This document shows, one piece after another, positions 33,328 through 41,946 of a DNA stretch of 64,000 bases (position 1 is its first letter; every line of letters begins with the position of its first letter). The notes beneath the pieces were generated by a model that saw only the letters and a list, made by a program, of their open reading frames with translations, had not been told where the DNA came from and made no database searches. Both the position numbers and the translations under genes were made by a program. Source of the stretch: VRUE01 sp963703895 (GTDB lineage: Bacteria; Actinomycetota; Thermoleophilia; Solirubrobacterales; 70-9); NCBI GenBank assembly GCA_963703895.1, contig CAVPFX010000002.1, positions 248,001 through 312,000 on the forward strand. The letters run 5' to 3'.

Positions 33328-34284
33328 TCATCGGGCCTCCGTTCCGAGGCGGATGCGGGGGTCCAGCCAGGCGTAGGCGATGTCGACCAGGGCATTGAAG
33401 AGGACGACGAAGAAGGCGCCGAAGATGACCACGGCCATGATTGGCGGCAGGTCCGTGTTGATCAGCGATTCGTAGGCGTACTGGCCGACGCCGTTGAGGC
33501 TGAAGATCGCTTCGATCAGAATTGCGCCGCCGAGCAGGGCGCCGAAGTCGAGCCCGAAGAGGGTGATGATCGGGATCAGCGAGTTGCGCATCACGTGGCG
33601 GCTCATCACCCGGCGCTCGCTCAAACCCTTGGCCCGCGCCGTCCGCACGTAGTCCTCGTTCATCACGTCGAGCATGTTCGAGCGCAGGACGCGGCTGTAG
33701 AAGCCGGCGTAGAGAATCGCCAGCGTGGTCCAGGGCAGAATCAGGTGTTCGAACCATTCGAGTGGGCTGTCGACGAATTCGACATACCCCCCAGAGGGGA
33801 GGATTTCGGTCTTGTAGGTCAGGTAGTTGAGGAAGATCGCTGCCAGCCAGAAGACCGGCATCGAGATCCCGGCCATGGCGATCACGGTCAGCGCCCGGTC
33901 CAGCCAACCGCCGGCGCGCACCGCCGAGAGGTAGCCGAAGAGGATGCCGAAGAACATCCAGATCACCGCGGCGCCGAAGCAGAGCGAGAAGGTCGAGGGA
34001 ATCCCTTCGATGATCCGTTCGTCGACGTTTTCCTGGCTGAAGTAGGAGATCAGGTCGCCGCTGAAGACCTTCCTCATCATCGTCACGTACTGCACGGGCA
34101 GCGGGTCGTCGAAGCCCCATTCCTCGGTGATGTTGTCGACGAGGGTGGGGGTCGCCGCCTTCCCCGCCATGCGCTGGGCGGGGTCGGAGTTGGGGATCAC
34201 GTTGAAGATCAGGAAGGTCAGCACCGAGACCGCGAACAGCACGGCGACCATGCCGGCCAGGCGCCTGAGCACGAAGTTGGCCAC
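33328..34284 (-). CDS. Oligopeptide ABC transporter permease, OppB/DppB type
   Basis: A 318-residue inner-membrane protein. GTG at 34284 overlaps the stop of the preceding permease gene and starts the protein at 'ANFVLRRLAGMVAVLFAVSVLTFLIFNVIP', the standard OppB opening. The inner-membrane-component domain ends with the ATPase-coupling loop 'VRTARAKGLSERRVMSRHVMRNSLIPIITLFG' (EAA-type), and 'GAILIEAIFSLNGVGQYAYESL' follows. It forms the channel with the OppC-type partner. Confidence 0.9.
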   Translation of the reverse strand: MANFVLRRLAGMVAVLFAVSVLTFLIFNVIPNSDPAQRMAGKAATPTLVDNITEEWGFDDPLPVQYVTMMRKVFSGDLISYFSQENVDERIIEGIPSTFSLCFGAAVIWMFFGILFGYLSAVRAGGWLDRALTVIAMAGISMPVFWLAAIFLNYLTYKTEILPSGGYVEFVDSPLEWFEHLILPWTTLAILYAGFYSRVLRSNMLDVMNEDYVRTARAKGLSERRVMSRHVMRNSLIPIITLFGLDFGALLGGAILIEAIFSLNGVGQYAYESLINTDLPPIMAVVIFGAFFVVLFNALVDIAYAWLDPRIRLGTEAR

Positions 34285-35330
34285 TAGACCGCCGTTCCCT
34301 CCGGCTCGGCCATGCCCGCGTGCGCCGCCAGCCGCAGCTTCGAGTTCGGGTCGAGCGCGTCGCGCAGCCCGTCGCCGAAGACGTTGACCGAGAGCACCGT
34401 GAGCAGGATCATCGTGCTGGGCGCGATCGTCAGCAGTGGCGCGCTGGTCAGCAGGTCGAAGCCGCCGGCGATCATCGTCCCCCACGACGTGCCGGGGGGC
34501 TGCACGCCGACCCCGAGGAAGGAGAGCGCCGCCTCGAGCAGCATGTTGTTGGCGATCGTGAGGGTGAAGAAGACGATGATCGTCGACCAGAGATTGGGCA
34601 GCAGCTCACCGAACATGATCCGCAGTGGGCCGGCCCCCTGGGCCTCGGCGGCCTCGACGAACTCCTTCTCGCGCAGGGAGAGCACCTGGCCCCGCAGCGG
34701 CCGGGCGATGTAGGGCACGGAGACGCCGCCGATGATCAGGATCGGGATCCAGATCGAGTCGCCGGAGAGGTGGAGCGGACCGATCTGCAGCCCGCCGACC
34801 GCGAGCGAGAGGCCGAAGGCGATCGCCAGCAGCATCACCGGGAAGGCCCAGATCACGTCCAGCGCCCGCGAGATAACCGTGTCGGTCCAGCCGCGGTAAT
34901 AGCCCGCCAGCAGGCCGAGGATCGTCGCCAGCACGACCGTGACCAGGGCCGAGACGATGCCGATGAACAGGGACATGCGCCCGCCGTACATCAGCCGCAC
35001 CATCTCGTCGCGGCCGAGGCGGCCGTCGGCGCCGAGGAAGAACTTGCCGCCGGCTTCGAACCACTGCGGGCCGATCGGCTTGCCTTCGCGGTTGACGACC
35101 TCGCGCACCTCGCCGTCGACCTCGATCCTTTCCAGCGTGTGCGTCTTGTTCGGCCCGGTATGGGCGACCTCGCCGGCCCAGAATGGCGCGGCGAGGGTGA
35201 AGACGACGATCAGGACGAAGAGCCCGAGGAACCCGAGCGCGACACGATTGCGCCGCAGGCGCCGCCAGGCAAGGCGCCAGGGACCGGCGGCCGCTGCGGG
35301 GGTGACCTCGGCGTTGGGCTCGGAAGCCAC
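34284..35330 (-). CDS. Oligopeptide ABC transporter permease, OppC/DppC type
   Basis: A 348-residue permease. An N-terminal helix ('NRVALGFLGLFVLIVVFTLAAPFW') and a roughly 70-residue extracytoplasmic insert precede the transport domain ('MSLFIGIVSALVTVVLATILGLLAGYYRG'). The coupling loop 'FVEAAEAQGAGPLRIMFGELLPN' and the end 'NVFGDGLRDALDPN' are OppC hallmarks. The gene order here is oppA-oppC-oppB-oppDF. It starts 28 bases after the substrate-binding protein gene. Confidence 0.9.
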   Translation of the reverse strand: MASEPNAEVTPAAAAGPWRLAWRRLRRNRVALGFLGLFVLIVVFTLAAPFWAGEVAHTGPNKTHTLERIEVDGEVREVVNREGKPIGPQWFEAGGKFFLGADGRLGRDEMVRLMYGGRMSLFIGIVSALVTVVLATILGLLAGYYRGWTDTVISRALDVIWAFPVMLLAIAFGLSLAVGGLQIGPLHLSGDSIWIPILIIGGVSVPYIARPLRGQVLSLREKEFVEAAEAQGAGPLRIMFGELLPNLWSTIIVFFTLTIANNMLLEAALSFLGVGVQPPGTSWGTMIAGGFDLLTSAPLLTIAPSTMILLTVLSVNVFGDGLRDALDPNSKLRLAAHAGMAEPEGTAV

Positions 35331-35358
35331 CCCCGTAGTGTGAAGCAGGGCCTGGCGG

Positions 35359-36987
35359 CTATTTGAATTCGAAGCTGGTCAGGTCTTGCCCGAAGGTCGG
35401 GTTGAAGATGACGCTGTCGAGGTTGATTTCGCTGTTGACGAAGGTCGAGACCGTGTTGGTCCCGTAGGGCACCATCGGCGCCTGTTCCATGAAGGCCTTG
35501 TCCAGCGCTGCGTATTCGGCTTCCTGCTTTGGCCCCAGCTGTTCTTCGCCGAGCTCGGCGATCTTCGCGTTCAGCTTCGGATCGTCGATGCGCGAGAGGT
35601 TCGTGTTGCCGGTCGGGGCGATGCTTTCGCCCGACAGCAACGGCTGGAAGAAGTCGTTCGGGTGCGGGTAGTCCTCGTAGAAAGCGAGCCAGCCGGTGTC
35701 GAGGTCGGGCGTCGATTCGTTGCCGATGATCGTGTAGTAGTTGTCGGCGTTGATCGTCTTCAGCTTGGCGTTGAAGCCGAGTTCGTTGAGCACGCCTTCG
35801 TAGTATTCGCCGGCTTCGTTGTTGGGGCTTTCGTTGTCGGTCCAGACCGTGATGTCCATGTCGGACGGGTTGGCTTCCTTGAGCAGTTCCTTGGCCTTGG
35901 CCATGTTGTGCGGGTAGAGGTCAAACGGCTTGTGGCCCGGCATTCCCTCGGGCAGGATCTGGTGCATGGCGGCAAGCGAGCCGGCGTAGATCCGTTCCAG
36001 GGCCGCCGTGTCGACCGCGTAGTTGACCGCCTGGCGGACCCGGACATCGTCGAAGGGCGCCTCTTCCGTGTTGATCCAGAAGAGGTAGAAGTTGATCGGG
36101 TGCTCAACCCGGAACTGGGTCCCTTCGTATTTATCCTTGACTTTGTTGTAGAGGTCGGAGGAGATCGGCGTCTGCATCCAATCGGCCTTGTCCCGTTCGA
36201 TTTCGTTGACCTGGGTCGAGTCGTTGCGGATCACCTTGATCTCGATCTTGTCGACGTGGCCGGCGGGCACTTCGCTGATCAGGGGGCCGTTGGCCTTGGC
36301 CCAGTAGGGGTTGCGGGCGTAGGACCAGCCACGGCCCGGTTCGGACTTGGTGATCATGTACGGACCGGTGGCCGGCGCCGGGTTGGCCGTCATGTTTTTG
36401 GCGGGGGTGTCCGCTGGGAGCACCGCGGCGAAGAGCATTCCCAGCTCGTTGCTGAAGGTGCCGCGCGGAGCGACCAGGTCGATGACGATCTTGCCGCTCT
36501 TGTCGTCGGTCTTGATGCCGGTGATGCTGCCGCTCTTGGTTGCGGCGAACTTTTCGGCGCCGACGATGCCTTCGTAGAAGAACGAGCCCGGCGAGTTGAT
36601 CAGGAAGAGGCGCTCGATCGAGCTCTTGAAGTCCGAGGCCCTGACCGGTGTGCCGTCGGAGTACTTGAGCCCGTCATGCAGGGTCAGCGTGTAGGTCTTG
36701 CCGCCGTTGCTGATCTTGGGCAGGCTCTCGGCCAGCGCGGGGACCACTTTGCTGCCCGCCTCGCCGTTGGCGTGGGCGTAGGTGAGCAGGGGCAGGTAGG
36801 TGTCGTACATCGCCGTCCAGCCTTCTACTTCGTAAGAAAGCGCCGGGTCCAGATAGGCGGGGAAGGAGGCGTAGGTTCCCGTCAGCGTGCCGCCGTCTTT
36901 ACCGCTCGAGCTGCCGCAGGCGGCAAGGCCAAGGGCCGCACCGGCGGTGAGGACGAGCACGAGCAGGACGAGACCAATCTTTCTCAA
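35359..36987 (-). CDS. Oligopeptide-binding lipoprotein (SBP_bac_5 family)
   Basis: A 542-residue solute-binding protein. The signal peptide ends in the lipobox LAAC with Cys24 as anchor. Family segments are 'LTGTYASFPAYLDPAL' after the linker, 'YTLTLHDGLKYSDGTPVRASDFKSSIERLF' (about 98-127) and 'DVRVRQAVNYAVD' (about 315-328). The size matches OppA/DppA-type receptors for peptides; the ligand could also be another small molecule. The ATG overlaps the stop of the upstream MFS gene by 4 bases, so exporter and importer are one message. Confidence 0.9.
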   Translation of the reverse strand: MRKIGLVLLVLVLTAGAALGLAACGSSSGKDGGTLTGTYASFPAYLDPALSYEVEGWTAMYDTYLPLLTYAHANGEAGSKVVPALAESLPKISNGGKTYTLTLHDGLKYSDGTPVRASDFKSSIERLFLINSPGSFFYEGIVGAEKFAATKSGSITGIKTDDKSGKIVIDLVAPRGTFSNELGMLFAAVLPADTPAKNMTANPAPATGPYMITKSEPGRGWSYARNPYWAKANGPLISEVPAGHVDKIEIKVIRNDSTQVNEIERDKADWMQTPISSDLYNKVKDKYEGTQFRVEHPINFYLFWINTEEAPFDDVRVRQAVNYAVDTAALERIYAGSLAAMHQILPEGMPGHKPFDLYPHNMAKAKELLKEANPSDMDITVWTDNESPNNEAGEYYEGVLNELGFNAKLKTINADNYYTIIGNESTPDLDTGWLAFYEDYPHPNDFFQPLLSGESIAPTGNTNLSRIDDPKLNAKIAELGEEQLGPKQEAEYAALDKAFMEQAPMVPYGTNTVSTFVNSEINLDSVIFNPTFGQDLTSFEFK

Positions 36988-38315
36988 CTGACAACCTCCG
37001 AATCGGATCGGGCAGGGGTACTTCTTCCTCCCACTGGAATCAACTCCACCATAATCTCCTCTTCGCCGTCAAGGGCGCCTGGACCTGTTTTTTCCCTGCG
37101 CTCGGGCCATTTCGTGCCCATCAGGGGGGCGGCGATTGCGACGATCGCCAGCACGCCGATGCCGGCGACGAGGAAAGTCGCCCGCGGGTCGATCGCGCTG
37201 GCGATCAAACCGCCGATCAGATAGCCGACCCCCGGCATCGCCGCGCCGATCGACTCGAGCACGCTCATCACCCGCGCTTGCATGCCGGCCACGGTCAACT
37301 CCTGCACGGCGCTGATCGCGCTCACCCACTGCACGCCGTTGCCGGAGCCGCCGACGACCGAGGCTCCGCAGGCGATTGCCAAGGTTGGCGCTGCGGCAAG
37401 CCCCAGGTATCCGGCGCCGACGGCGAGGGTGCTGAAGAAGAGCAGGACCGGCAGCGGTGCCCGGCGCACCAGGGCGAAGACGAAGCTGCCGATCACCATG
37501 CCGACTCCCCAGCTGGCCAGGAGCAGGCCGTAGCCGGAATCGCCGGCGCCGAGGGTCTCCTTCGAGTAGATCACCTCGATCGGGATCACCGCGGCAAAGA
37601 AGATGAAGGCGGCGCCCTGGGCGACCAGCAGCCGCCGCAGGGTCGCCCGCTCGCGGATGTAGGCGATGCCGGCGCGGACACGGTCGCGAACCAGGCCGGG
37701 ATCGGGCTCGGCCTGGGGCAGGGGCCCGGCGGTGAGCAGGATCCAGGCGATCGCGTAGAAGGAGGCGGCGTCGAGCAGCAGCGCCGATTGCACGCCGAAG
37801 CCGGCGACGATCAGCCCGGCGATGCCGGGGCCGAGCGCGGCGCTGCCGGTGAAGGCGACATTGAGCACCGCGTTGCCGGCGCGAAGTTCTCCGTGCGGCT
37901 CCAATAAGGCGGCCACGACGGCGCGGGTCAGCGCCCGCCCGGTCAGAGCAAGGGCGCCGTCGACCGTGGCGAGGGCGATCACCCCGACGAGCAGGAAGTC
38001 GTTGCCGGCAAAGAGCGCCAGGGCGCCAAATGCCGCCGCCTCGCCGCAATAGATCACCGGCAGAGCGAAGCGCGGCGGCGGCTGCTCGACCTTCGCGACC
38101 AGGATCGGCGCGATCAGCGCCGGCAGAAAGCGCGTGCCGAGGAAGAGCCCGGCGGTCGCCAGAGCGCTGCCTGTGCGGTCGTAGACCAGCACCGAGAGAG
38201 CCACGATCCCCATCCAGTCGCCGAGCTCGTTGACCGCGTAACTGGCGGCCAGACGCCGAAATTGGGGCTTTTTGAGGGGATCGGTTAGTCGCGCTTTACG
38301 CATGGCTGGACGCAC
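36984..38315 (-). CDS. MFS transporter (EntS/MFS_3-like)
   Basis: A 443-residue protein with 12 predicted helices. 'KKPQFRRLAASYAVNELGDWMGIVALSVLVYDRTGSA' type N-terminus and 'GRALTRAVVAALL' are characteristic of the EntS-like MFS_3 exporters. The start could be 38315 or the in-frame ATG at 38303. The last 40 residues are hydrophilic. It is the first gene of the operon reading through the oligopeptide transporter, and its promoter region carries a direct repeat. Confidence 0.85.
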   Translation of the reverse strand: MRPAMRKARLTDPLKKPQFRRLAASYAVNELGDWMGIVALSVLVYDRTGSALATAGLFLGTRFLPALIAPILVAKVEQPPPRFALPVIYCGEAAAFGALALFAGNDFLLVGVIALATVDGALALTGRALTRAVVAALLEPHGELRAGNAVLNVAFTGSAALGPGIAGLIVAGFGVQSALLLDAASFYAIAWILLTAGPLPQAEPDPGLVRDRVRAGIAYIRERATLRRLLVAQGAAFIFFAAVIPIEVIYSKETLGAGDSGYGLLLASWGVGMVIGSFVFALVRRAPLPVLLFFSTLAVGAGYLGLAAAPTLAIACGASVVGGSGNGVQWVSAISAVQELTVAGMQARVMSVLESIGAAMPGVGYLIGGLIASAIDPRATFLVAGIGVLAIVAIAAPLMGTKWPERREKTGPGALDGEEEIMVELIPVGGRSTPARSDSEVVS

Positions 38316-38326
38316 GAACTACTGCA

Positions 38327-38361
38327 TTTATGCACAAGTTTTGCTGCAGATGCACAAGTTT
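38327..38361 (-). promoter_or_regulatory. Direct-repeat operator/promoter of the MFS-opp operon
   Basis: ATGCACAAGTTT occurs twice (38330-38341 and 38350-38361), 20 bases apart, i.e. on the same face of the helix. Read on the minus strand the copies supply a -35-like TTGTGC and a -10-like CATAAA, so a protein binding them would cover the promoter. Confidence 0.55.
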
Positions 38362-38428
38362 CCGCCGGGTTGTGCTACAAAGTTGCCAGGCAATTGACGA
38401 GTTTCAGATCGCACTGCGCAATCTGATG

Positions 38429-38561
38429 GGTTTCAACCACTGAAGGGATAAGGCAAATGGGCTTTCATCACTAGATCTTTTAAAGCGAGCGGGTTGTGCC
38501 CCGTTCGCACCAGTTTTTCCAGTTTTTGAAGGGCGTCCCTCGGGGCGCCCTTCGCTTTTTT
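38429..38561 (+). ncRNA. Candidate small RNA with intrinsic terminator
   Basis: TTGACG (38394-38399) and CGCAAT (38417-38422), 17 bases apart, would start a transcript near 38429 that ends in a canonical terminator at 38561. No protein-coding gene lies on this strand between the MFS start region and the terminator; the only small frame (five codons from ATG 38457) is unlikely to matter. CCAGTTTTT is repeated twice just before the terminator. Not matched to any known RNA family. Confidence 0.35.
38528..38561 (+). terminator. Canonical Rho-independent terminator
   Basis: GAAGGGCG (38528-38535) pairs with CGCCCTTC (38546-38553), extendable inward, followed by GC and six T (38556-38561). It is the clearest U-tract terminator in the window. 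Confidence 0.8.
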
Positions 38562-38792
38562 CGAGGGCGATGCGGTTTGGCCTTTGCCCCGACCTGAGCA
38601 AATTCCGCGTTTTGGGCGACTCCTCGCAATGCGGCCAAGCTCCTTGCGAGCCCCTCCTAGGGCCAGTACCTTGAACAGCCCAAGTTGCGTTCGCCGCAAA
38701 CCCGTCGGACGCGACGCAGGGAAAGGCCACCTGTCCATGAATCTTGTAGGCCACGGGAATTCCCACTCGTAGGACCTACCCCCAAGAGCGCC
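38562..38792 (+). other. Non-coding leader before the HD-GYP gene
   Basis: About 230 bases without a convincing gene; an in-frame extension of the HD-GYP protein from 38685 has poor, arginine-rich composition. It contains GCAAACC...GACGC...AAAGGCCAC, loosely reminiscent of c-di-GMP-I riboswitch pieces but with the core interrupted, a 10-bp palindrome GGGAATTCCC and a GTAG/CTAC hairpin near the start codon. It may be a structured 5' leader. Confidence 0.3.
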
Positions 38793-40199
38793 ATGCCTGA
38801 CAAGCGTCCCACCCGTTTTGCAATCGGCGTCATGATCGCCGCGCTGATCGCTACCGCGGCGCTCGGCGTCTGGGACGCGTCAGAGTCCAACTGGGACCTG
38901 GCGCTCTTCGCCGTCCTGCTCGCCTTCTCGGTCTTCAGCTACCTGACCGCGGTCTCGACCGAGTCCAAGGTGAAGGTGTCCGGCACCTTCCTCGCCCTGG
39001 TCCTGGCGATGGTCTTCCTCGGCGGCACGCCGGCGGCGCTGATCGGCGTCGCTGCGATGTTCGTCGGCTGGCTCGCCCGCTGGCACGACGAGGGGCACTA
39101 CCTGCTCAACAACATCCTCACCTACGCGCTCTTCCCGCTGCTGGGCGGGATCGCCTTCCACGAGGGCACGCAGGCGATCGGCCTCACCGCCGACGATCCC
39201 TCCTTCTACCTGCTCGTCTTCGCCCTCTTCCAGTTCGCCCTGCTGATCAACTTCGTGATGATCGCCGGCTACGGCTGCTACGTCGAGCGGGTCTCCTTCC
39301 GCAGCAAGCTCAAGGTGCTGCCGCCGGTGCTGCCCTCCGAGTTCGCCAGCGCGATGCTCGCCGTCGCCGTCGCCTTCATCTTCCACATCATCGGGATCGC
39401 CGCGATCGCCCTCTTCGGCGTCGTCCTGATCACCTTCCAGTACCTGCTCGGCCAGTTGCTGCTCTCGCAGCAGCGCGCCGACGAGCTCGAGCGGCGCAGC
39501 AAGCAGCTGGCGAGCTTCCAGGTCGGGATGTTGAGCGCGATGCTGCGCACACTCGACCTGCGGGATCAGATGACCGCCCGCCACTCCGCCGCGGTGGCCC
39601 GCTACTCGCGGGCGATCGCCCAGCGCGCCGGCCTCTCGCGCCAGGAGGAGGAGCTGGTCCACATCGCCGCGCTGCTGCACGACATCGGCAAGTTCATCCT
39701 CCCCGACCGCATCCTCAAGGCCAACGTGCCGCTCACCGACGAGGACTGGATGCTGATCAAGCGCCACCCCCAGCAGGGCGCCCGCGTGGTCTCCTCGCTC
39801 GACGGCTACGGCCCGGTGGCGGAGATCATCCTCGCCCACCACGAGCGGATCGACGGCAAGGGCTACCCGCGCGGCCTGGCCGGCGACGACATTCCCGAAC
39901 TGGCGCGGATCATCTCCGTCGCCGACACCTATGACGTGATGACCGCGCGCGACTCCTACCGCACGCCGACCTCGAGCTACGAGGCGATCCAGGAGCTGCG
40001 GCGGGTCTCCGGCAAGCAGCTCGACGGCCGCTTCGTCGAGGTCTTCGTCGAGCTGCTCGAGGGCAAGGATGTCTCCTTCCAGCACAGCGAGGCGGCCGAC
40101 TTCGAGAAAGAGCTCGAACTGGAGGCGCGGATCGAAGAGACCGCGCTGCCCGGCGGCCAAGGCAGCCGCTTCGGCGTCCCCGGCGTCAGCGTCGGCTGA
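38793..40199 (+). CDS. Membrane-bound HD-GYP domain protein (probable c-di-GMP phosphodiesterase)
   Basis: A 468-residue protein. Residues 10-230 contain about six to seven hydrophobic helices forming a membrane sensor; a short coiled linker follows, then the HD-GYP domain (about 255-420). Key residues are visible: 'ARHSAAVARYS', the HD pair in 'LLHDIGKFILPD' (His296-Asp297), 'HPQQGARVV' and 'HHERIDGKGYPRGL' with the GYP signature (about 349-361). Domains with the full signature hydrolyse c-di-GMP to pGpG or GMP. ATG at 38793 is chosen because it directly precedes the first helix. A 27-bp-arm inverted repeat starts inside its last codons. Confidence 0.9.
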   Translation: MPDKRPTRFAIGVMIAALIATAALGVWDASESNWDLALFAVLLAFSVFSYLTAVSTESKVKVSGTFLALVLAMVFLGGTPAALIGVAAMFVGWLARWHDEGHYLLNNILTYALFPLLGGIAFHEGTQAIGLTADDPSFYLLVFALFQFALLINFVMIAGYGCYVERVSFRSKLKVLPPVLPSEFASAMLAVAVAFIFHIIGIAAIALFGVVLITFQYLLGQLLLSQQRADELERRSKQLASFQVGMLSAMLRTLDLRDQMTARHSAAVARYSRAIAQRAGLSRQEEELVHIAALLHDIGKFILPDRILKANVPLTDEDWMLIKRHPQQGARVVSSLDGYGPVAEIILAHHERIDGKGYPRGLAGDDIPELARIISVADTYDVMTARDSYRTPTSSYEAIQELRRVSGKQLDGRFVEVFVELLEGKDVSFQHSEAADFEKELELEARIEETALPGGQGSRFGVPGVSVG

Positions 40200-40317
40200 A
40201 CGGCTGGCGCCGAATTCCCGCGCCCGTGGATGACGCGCCTGGCGCGGCGGTGGCGCCCAGCTTGGCCATCACGCCCCCAACGGGCACGTTAATTCGCCCC
40301 CAGCCGTTCAGCCGACG
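40190..40317. repeat. Long inverted repeat (27-bp arms) over the HD-GYP stop
   Basis: Left arm 40190-40216 and right arm 40291-40317 match over 27 positions with two mismatches, the outer 18 bp being perfect. The left arm contains the TGA stop (40197-40199). The 74-base interior has further GC-rich pairing (GCCCGT/ACGGGC). No U-tract. Confidence 0.85.
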
Positions 40318-40335
40318 AGCGGGTAAGTTCTGCCC

Positions 40336-41370
40336 GTGCGCGCCGTTACTTTTCAGGCTCCCGGTGAGGTCCGGGTCGAGGAGAAGCCCGACCCCGAGGT
40401 CTCAGCCGCCGACGAGGCGCTGGTCCGGGTCGAGGCAAGTGGGATCTGCGGCTCGGACCTGCACATCTTCCACGGCCGGGTCCCGGTCGAGCAGGGGTTC
40501 ACGATCGGCCACGAGTTCGTCGGCACGGTGCTTGCCGCGGGCCCGGACGTCGAGCGGGTCGCGGTCGGCGACCGCGTGCTCGGCTGCTTTCACACCGCCT
40601 GCGCGACCTGCACCCCCTGTCTGCGCGGCGACTACCACCGCTGCGACAACGGCCAGACCTTCGGCCACGGCTCACACCTCGGCGACCTGCAGGGCGCGCA
40701 GGCCGAGCAGCTGCTGGTGCCGCGCGCCAACCTGACCCTGCGGCGCGTCCCGGAGGGGATGTCTGACGAGGTGGCGCTCTTCGCCGGCGACGTGATGGGC
40801 ACTGGCTACCACGCGGTCGCCCACGCCGGCATGCGCTCCGGCGACACCGTCGCCGTGCTGGGCCTGGGCCCGGTTGGGCTCTGCGCGGTGCAGGCGGCGC
40901 TGGCGGGCGGCGCGACCAAGGTCTTCGCGATCGACTCGGTCGAGCAGCGCTTGGAGATGGCGCGCGACTTCGGCGCCACCCCGATCCACCTGACCGAGGA
41001 GGAGCCCAAGCGCGTCGTCCGCACGGCAACGGACAAGCGTGGGGTGGACGTCGTCGTCGACGCGGTCGGCGATCCCGGGCCGCTGGCGATGGCGGTCAGC
41101 CTCGCCCGCGACGCCGGCACCGTCTCCGGCATCGGCGCCTACGCCGGCAAGGGCGAGGTGCCGCTCGGCCTCGCCTGGCTCAAGGGCCTGACCCTGCGGC
41201 TCGGCCTCGCCAACGTGATCGCCCACGTCGACCGGGTGCTGGCGCTGATCGAGGCCGGCAAGCTCGACCCTTCGCCGCTGGTGACTCACCACATGAAGCT
41301 GGACGAAGCGAGCGAGGCTTACAAGCTCTATGACCAGCGCGAAGCGCTCAAGATCGTCCTCACTCCGTGA
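40336..41370 (+). CDS. Zinc-dependent alcohol dehydrogenase family protein
   Basis: A 344-residue MDR-superfamily enzyme starting at GTG. The catalytic zinc site is 'GICGSDLHIFHG' (Cys near 38) plus 'TIGHEFVGTV' (GHE); the structural zinc lobe cysteines are in 'CFHTACATCTPCLRGDYHRC'. The NAD-binding Rossmann motif is 'AVLGLGPVGLCAVQAA' (about 171-186), followed by 'VFAIDSVEQRLEMARDFGA'. It should oxidise an alcohol or reduce an aldehyde with NAD(P); the substrate is not predictable. It lies between two very long inverted repeats, the second beginning at its stop codon. Confidence 0.9.
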   Translation: MRAVTFQAPGEVRVEEKPDPEVSAADEALVRVEASGICGSDLHIFHGRVPVEQGFTIGHEFVGTVLAAGPDVERVAVGDRVLGCFHTACATCTPCLRGDYHRCDNGQTFGHGSHLGDLQGAQAEQLLVPRANLTLRRVPEGMSDEVALFAGDVMGTGYHAVAHAGMRSGDTVAVLGLGPVGLCAVQAALAGGATKVFAIDSVEQRLEMARDFGATPIHLTEEEPKRVVRTATDKRGVDVVVDAVGDPGPLAMAVSLARDAGTVSGIGAYAGKGEVPLGLAWLKGLTLRLGLANVIAHVDRVLALIEAGKLDPSPLVTHHMKLDEASEAYKLYDQREALKIVLTP

Positions 41371-41487
41371 GGGTCGATCCCGGTAGGGGTTCCACTTAAC
41401 TTTTTCGGTGGGGAGTCGGTGGGCTGGCGCCGCTAGCTCACGACGAAAAAGTGCAAGACGTTCCACCCCTACCGGGATCGACCCTCA
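41368..41487. repeat. Three-tier palindrome with perfect 23-bp outer arms after the alcohol dehydrogenase
   Basis: The outer arms 41368-41390 and 41465-41487 are exact reverse complements, starting at the TGA stop. Inside, ACTTTTTCG (41399-41407) pairs with CGAAAAAGT (41444-41452), and GTGGGCTGG (41419-41427) pairs with CTAGCTCAC (41433-41441) with two G-U pairs around CGCCG. The element ends 6 bases before the next start codon. Confidence 0.95.
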
Positions 41488-41493
41488 GGTAAG

Positions 41494-41946
41494 TTGGACA
41501 CCGTGCGGGGGAGGTCGACGATCGGGGTAGTGCTCGTCGTTTTGGCGGTGCTGGTGCCCGCCGGCTCTGCGATTGCTTGCTCTTGTGCGCCGCAGCCGCC
41601 GGGGGAGTCGTTGCGGGAGGCCGATGGGGCGGTTGTCGGGCGGTTGGTCAAGGTGCTGCCGCATGGGCCGCTGAACGCGGTCTACCGCTACGAAGTTCGT
41701 CACGTCTTCAAGGGCGCCGGTGCGATCGACGGTCAGATGCTGGACGTGCGGGGGGCACGACGGACCGCGGCCTGTGGGTTGCCGCACCGCACTGGTCGCA
41801 CCTACGGGCTCTTTCTCTCGCGTCGAAACGGGCGCTGGTTCGGCGGCATCTGCGGGGTGATCGCGCCTCAGAGGCTCAGTGCCGCCGCGCAGAGCCAGGC
41901 GACGGCTTCAGCGGGATCGCCGGTACAGCCGGTCCTTTGCGGCTAG
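41494..41946 (+). CDS. Secreted CSC-type (TIMP/netrin-like) protein
   Basis: A 150-residue exported protein (TTG at 41494 or GTG at 41503). The signal peptide ends at 'SAIA', leaving mature 'CSCAPQPPGESLREADGAVVGRLVKV', where the N-terminal C-x-C and the following strand are typical of bacterial TIMP/NTR-like domains. Six cysteines in total suggest disulfides. Function is unknown. The last 39 bases overlap the convergent diguanylate cyclase gene, which is a long overlap for opposite strands. Confidence 0.65.
   Translation: MDTVRGRSTIGVVLVVLAVLVPAGSAIACSCAPQPPGESLREADGAVVGRLVKVLPHGPLNAVYRYEVRHVFKGAGAIDGQMLDVRGARRTAACGLPHRTGRTYGLFLSRRNGRWFGGICGVIAPQRLSAAAQSQATASAGSPVQPVLCG

Noticed and set aside
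38667..38770. Possible c-di-GMP-I (GEMM) riboswitch before the HD-GYP gene
   Set aside because: GCAAACC, GACGC, AAAG and CCAC are present in order, but the conserved GACGCAAAGCC core is interrupted by GGG and the P1b loop does not fit; a covariance search would decide.
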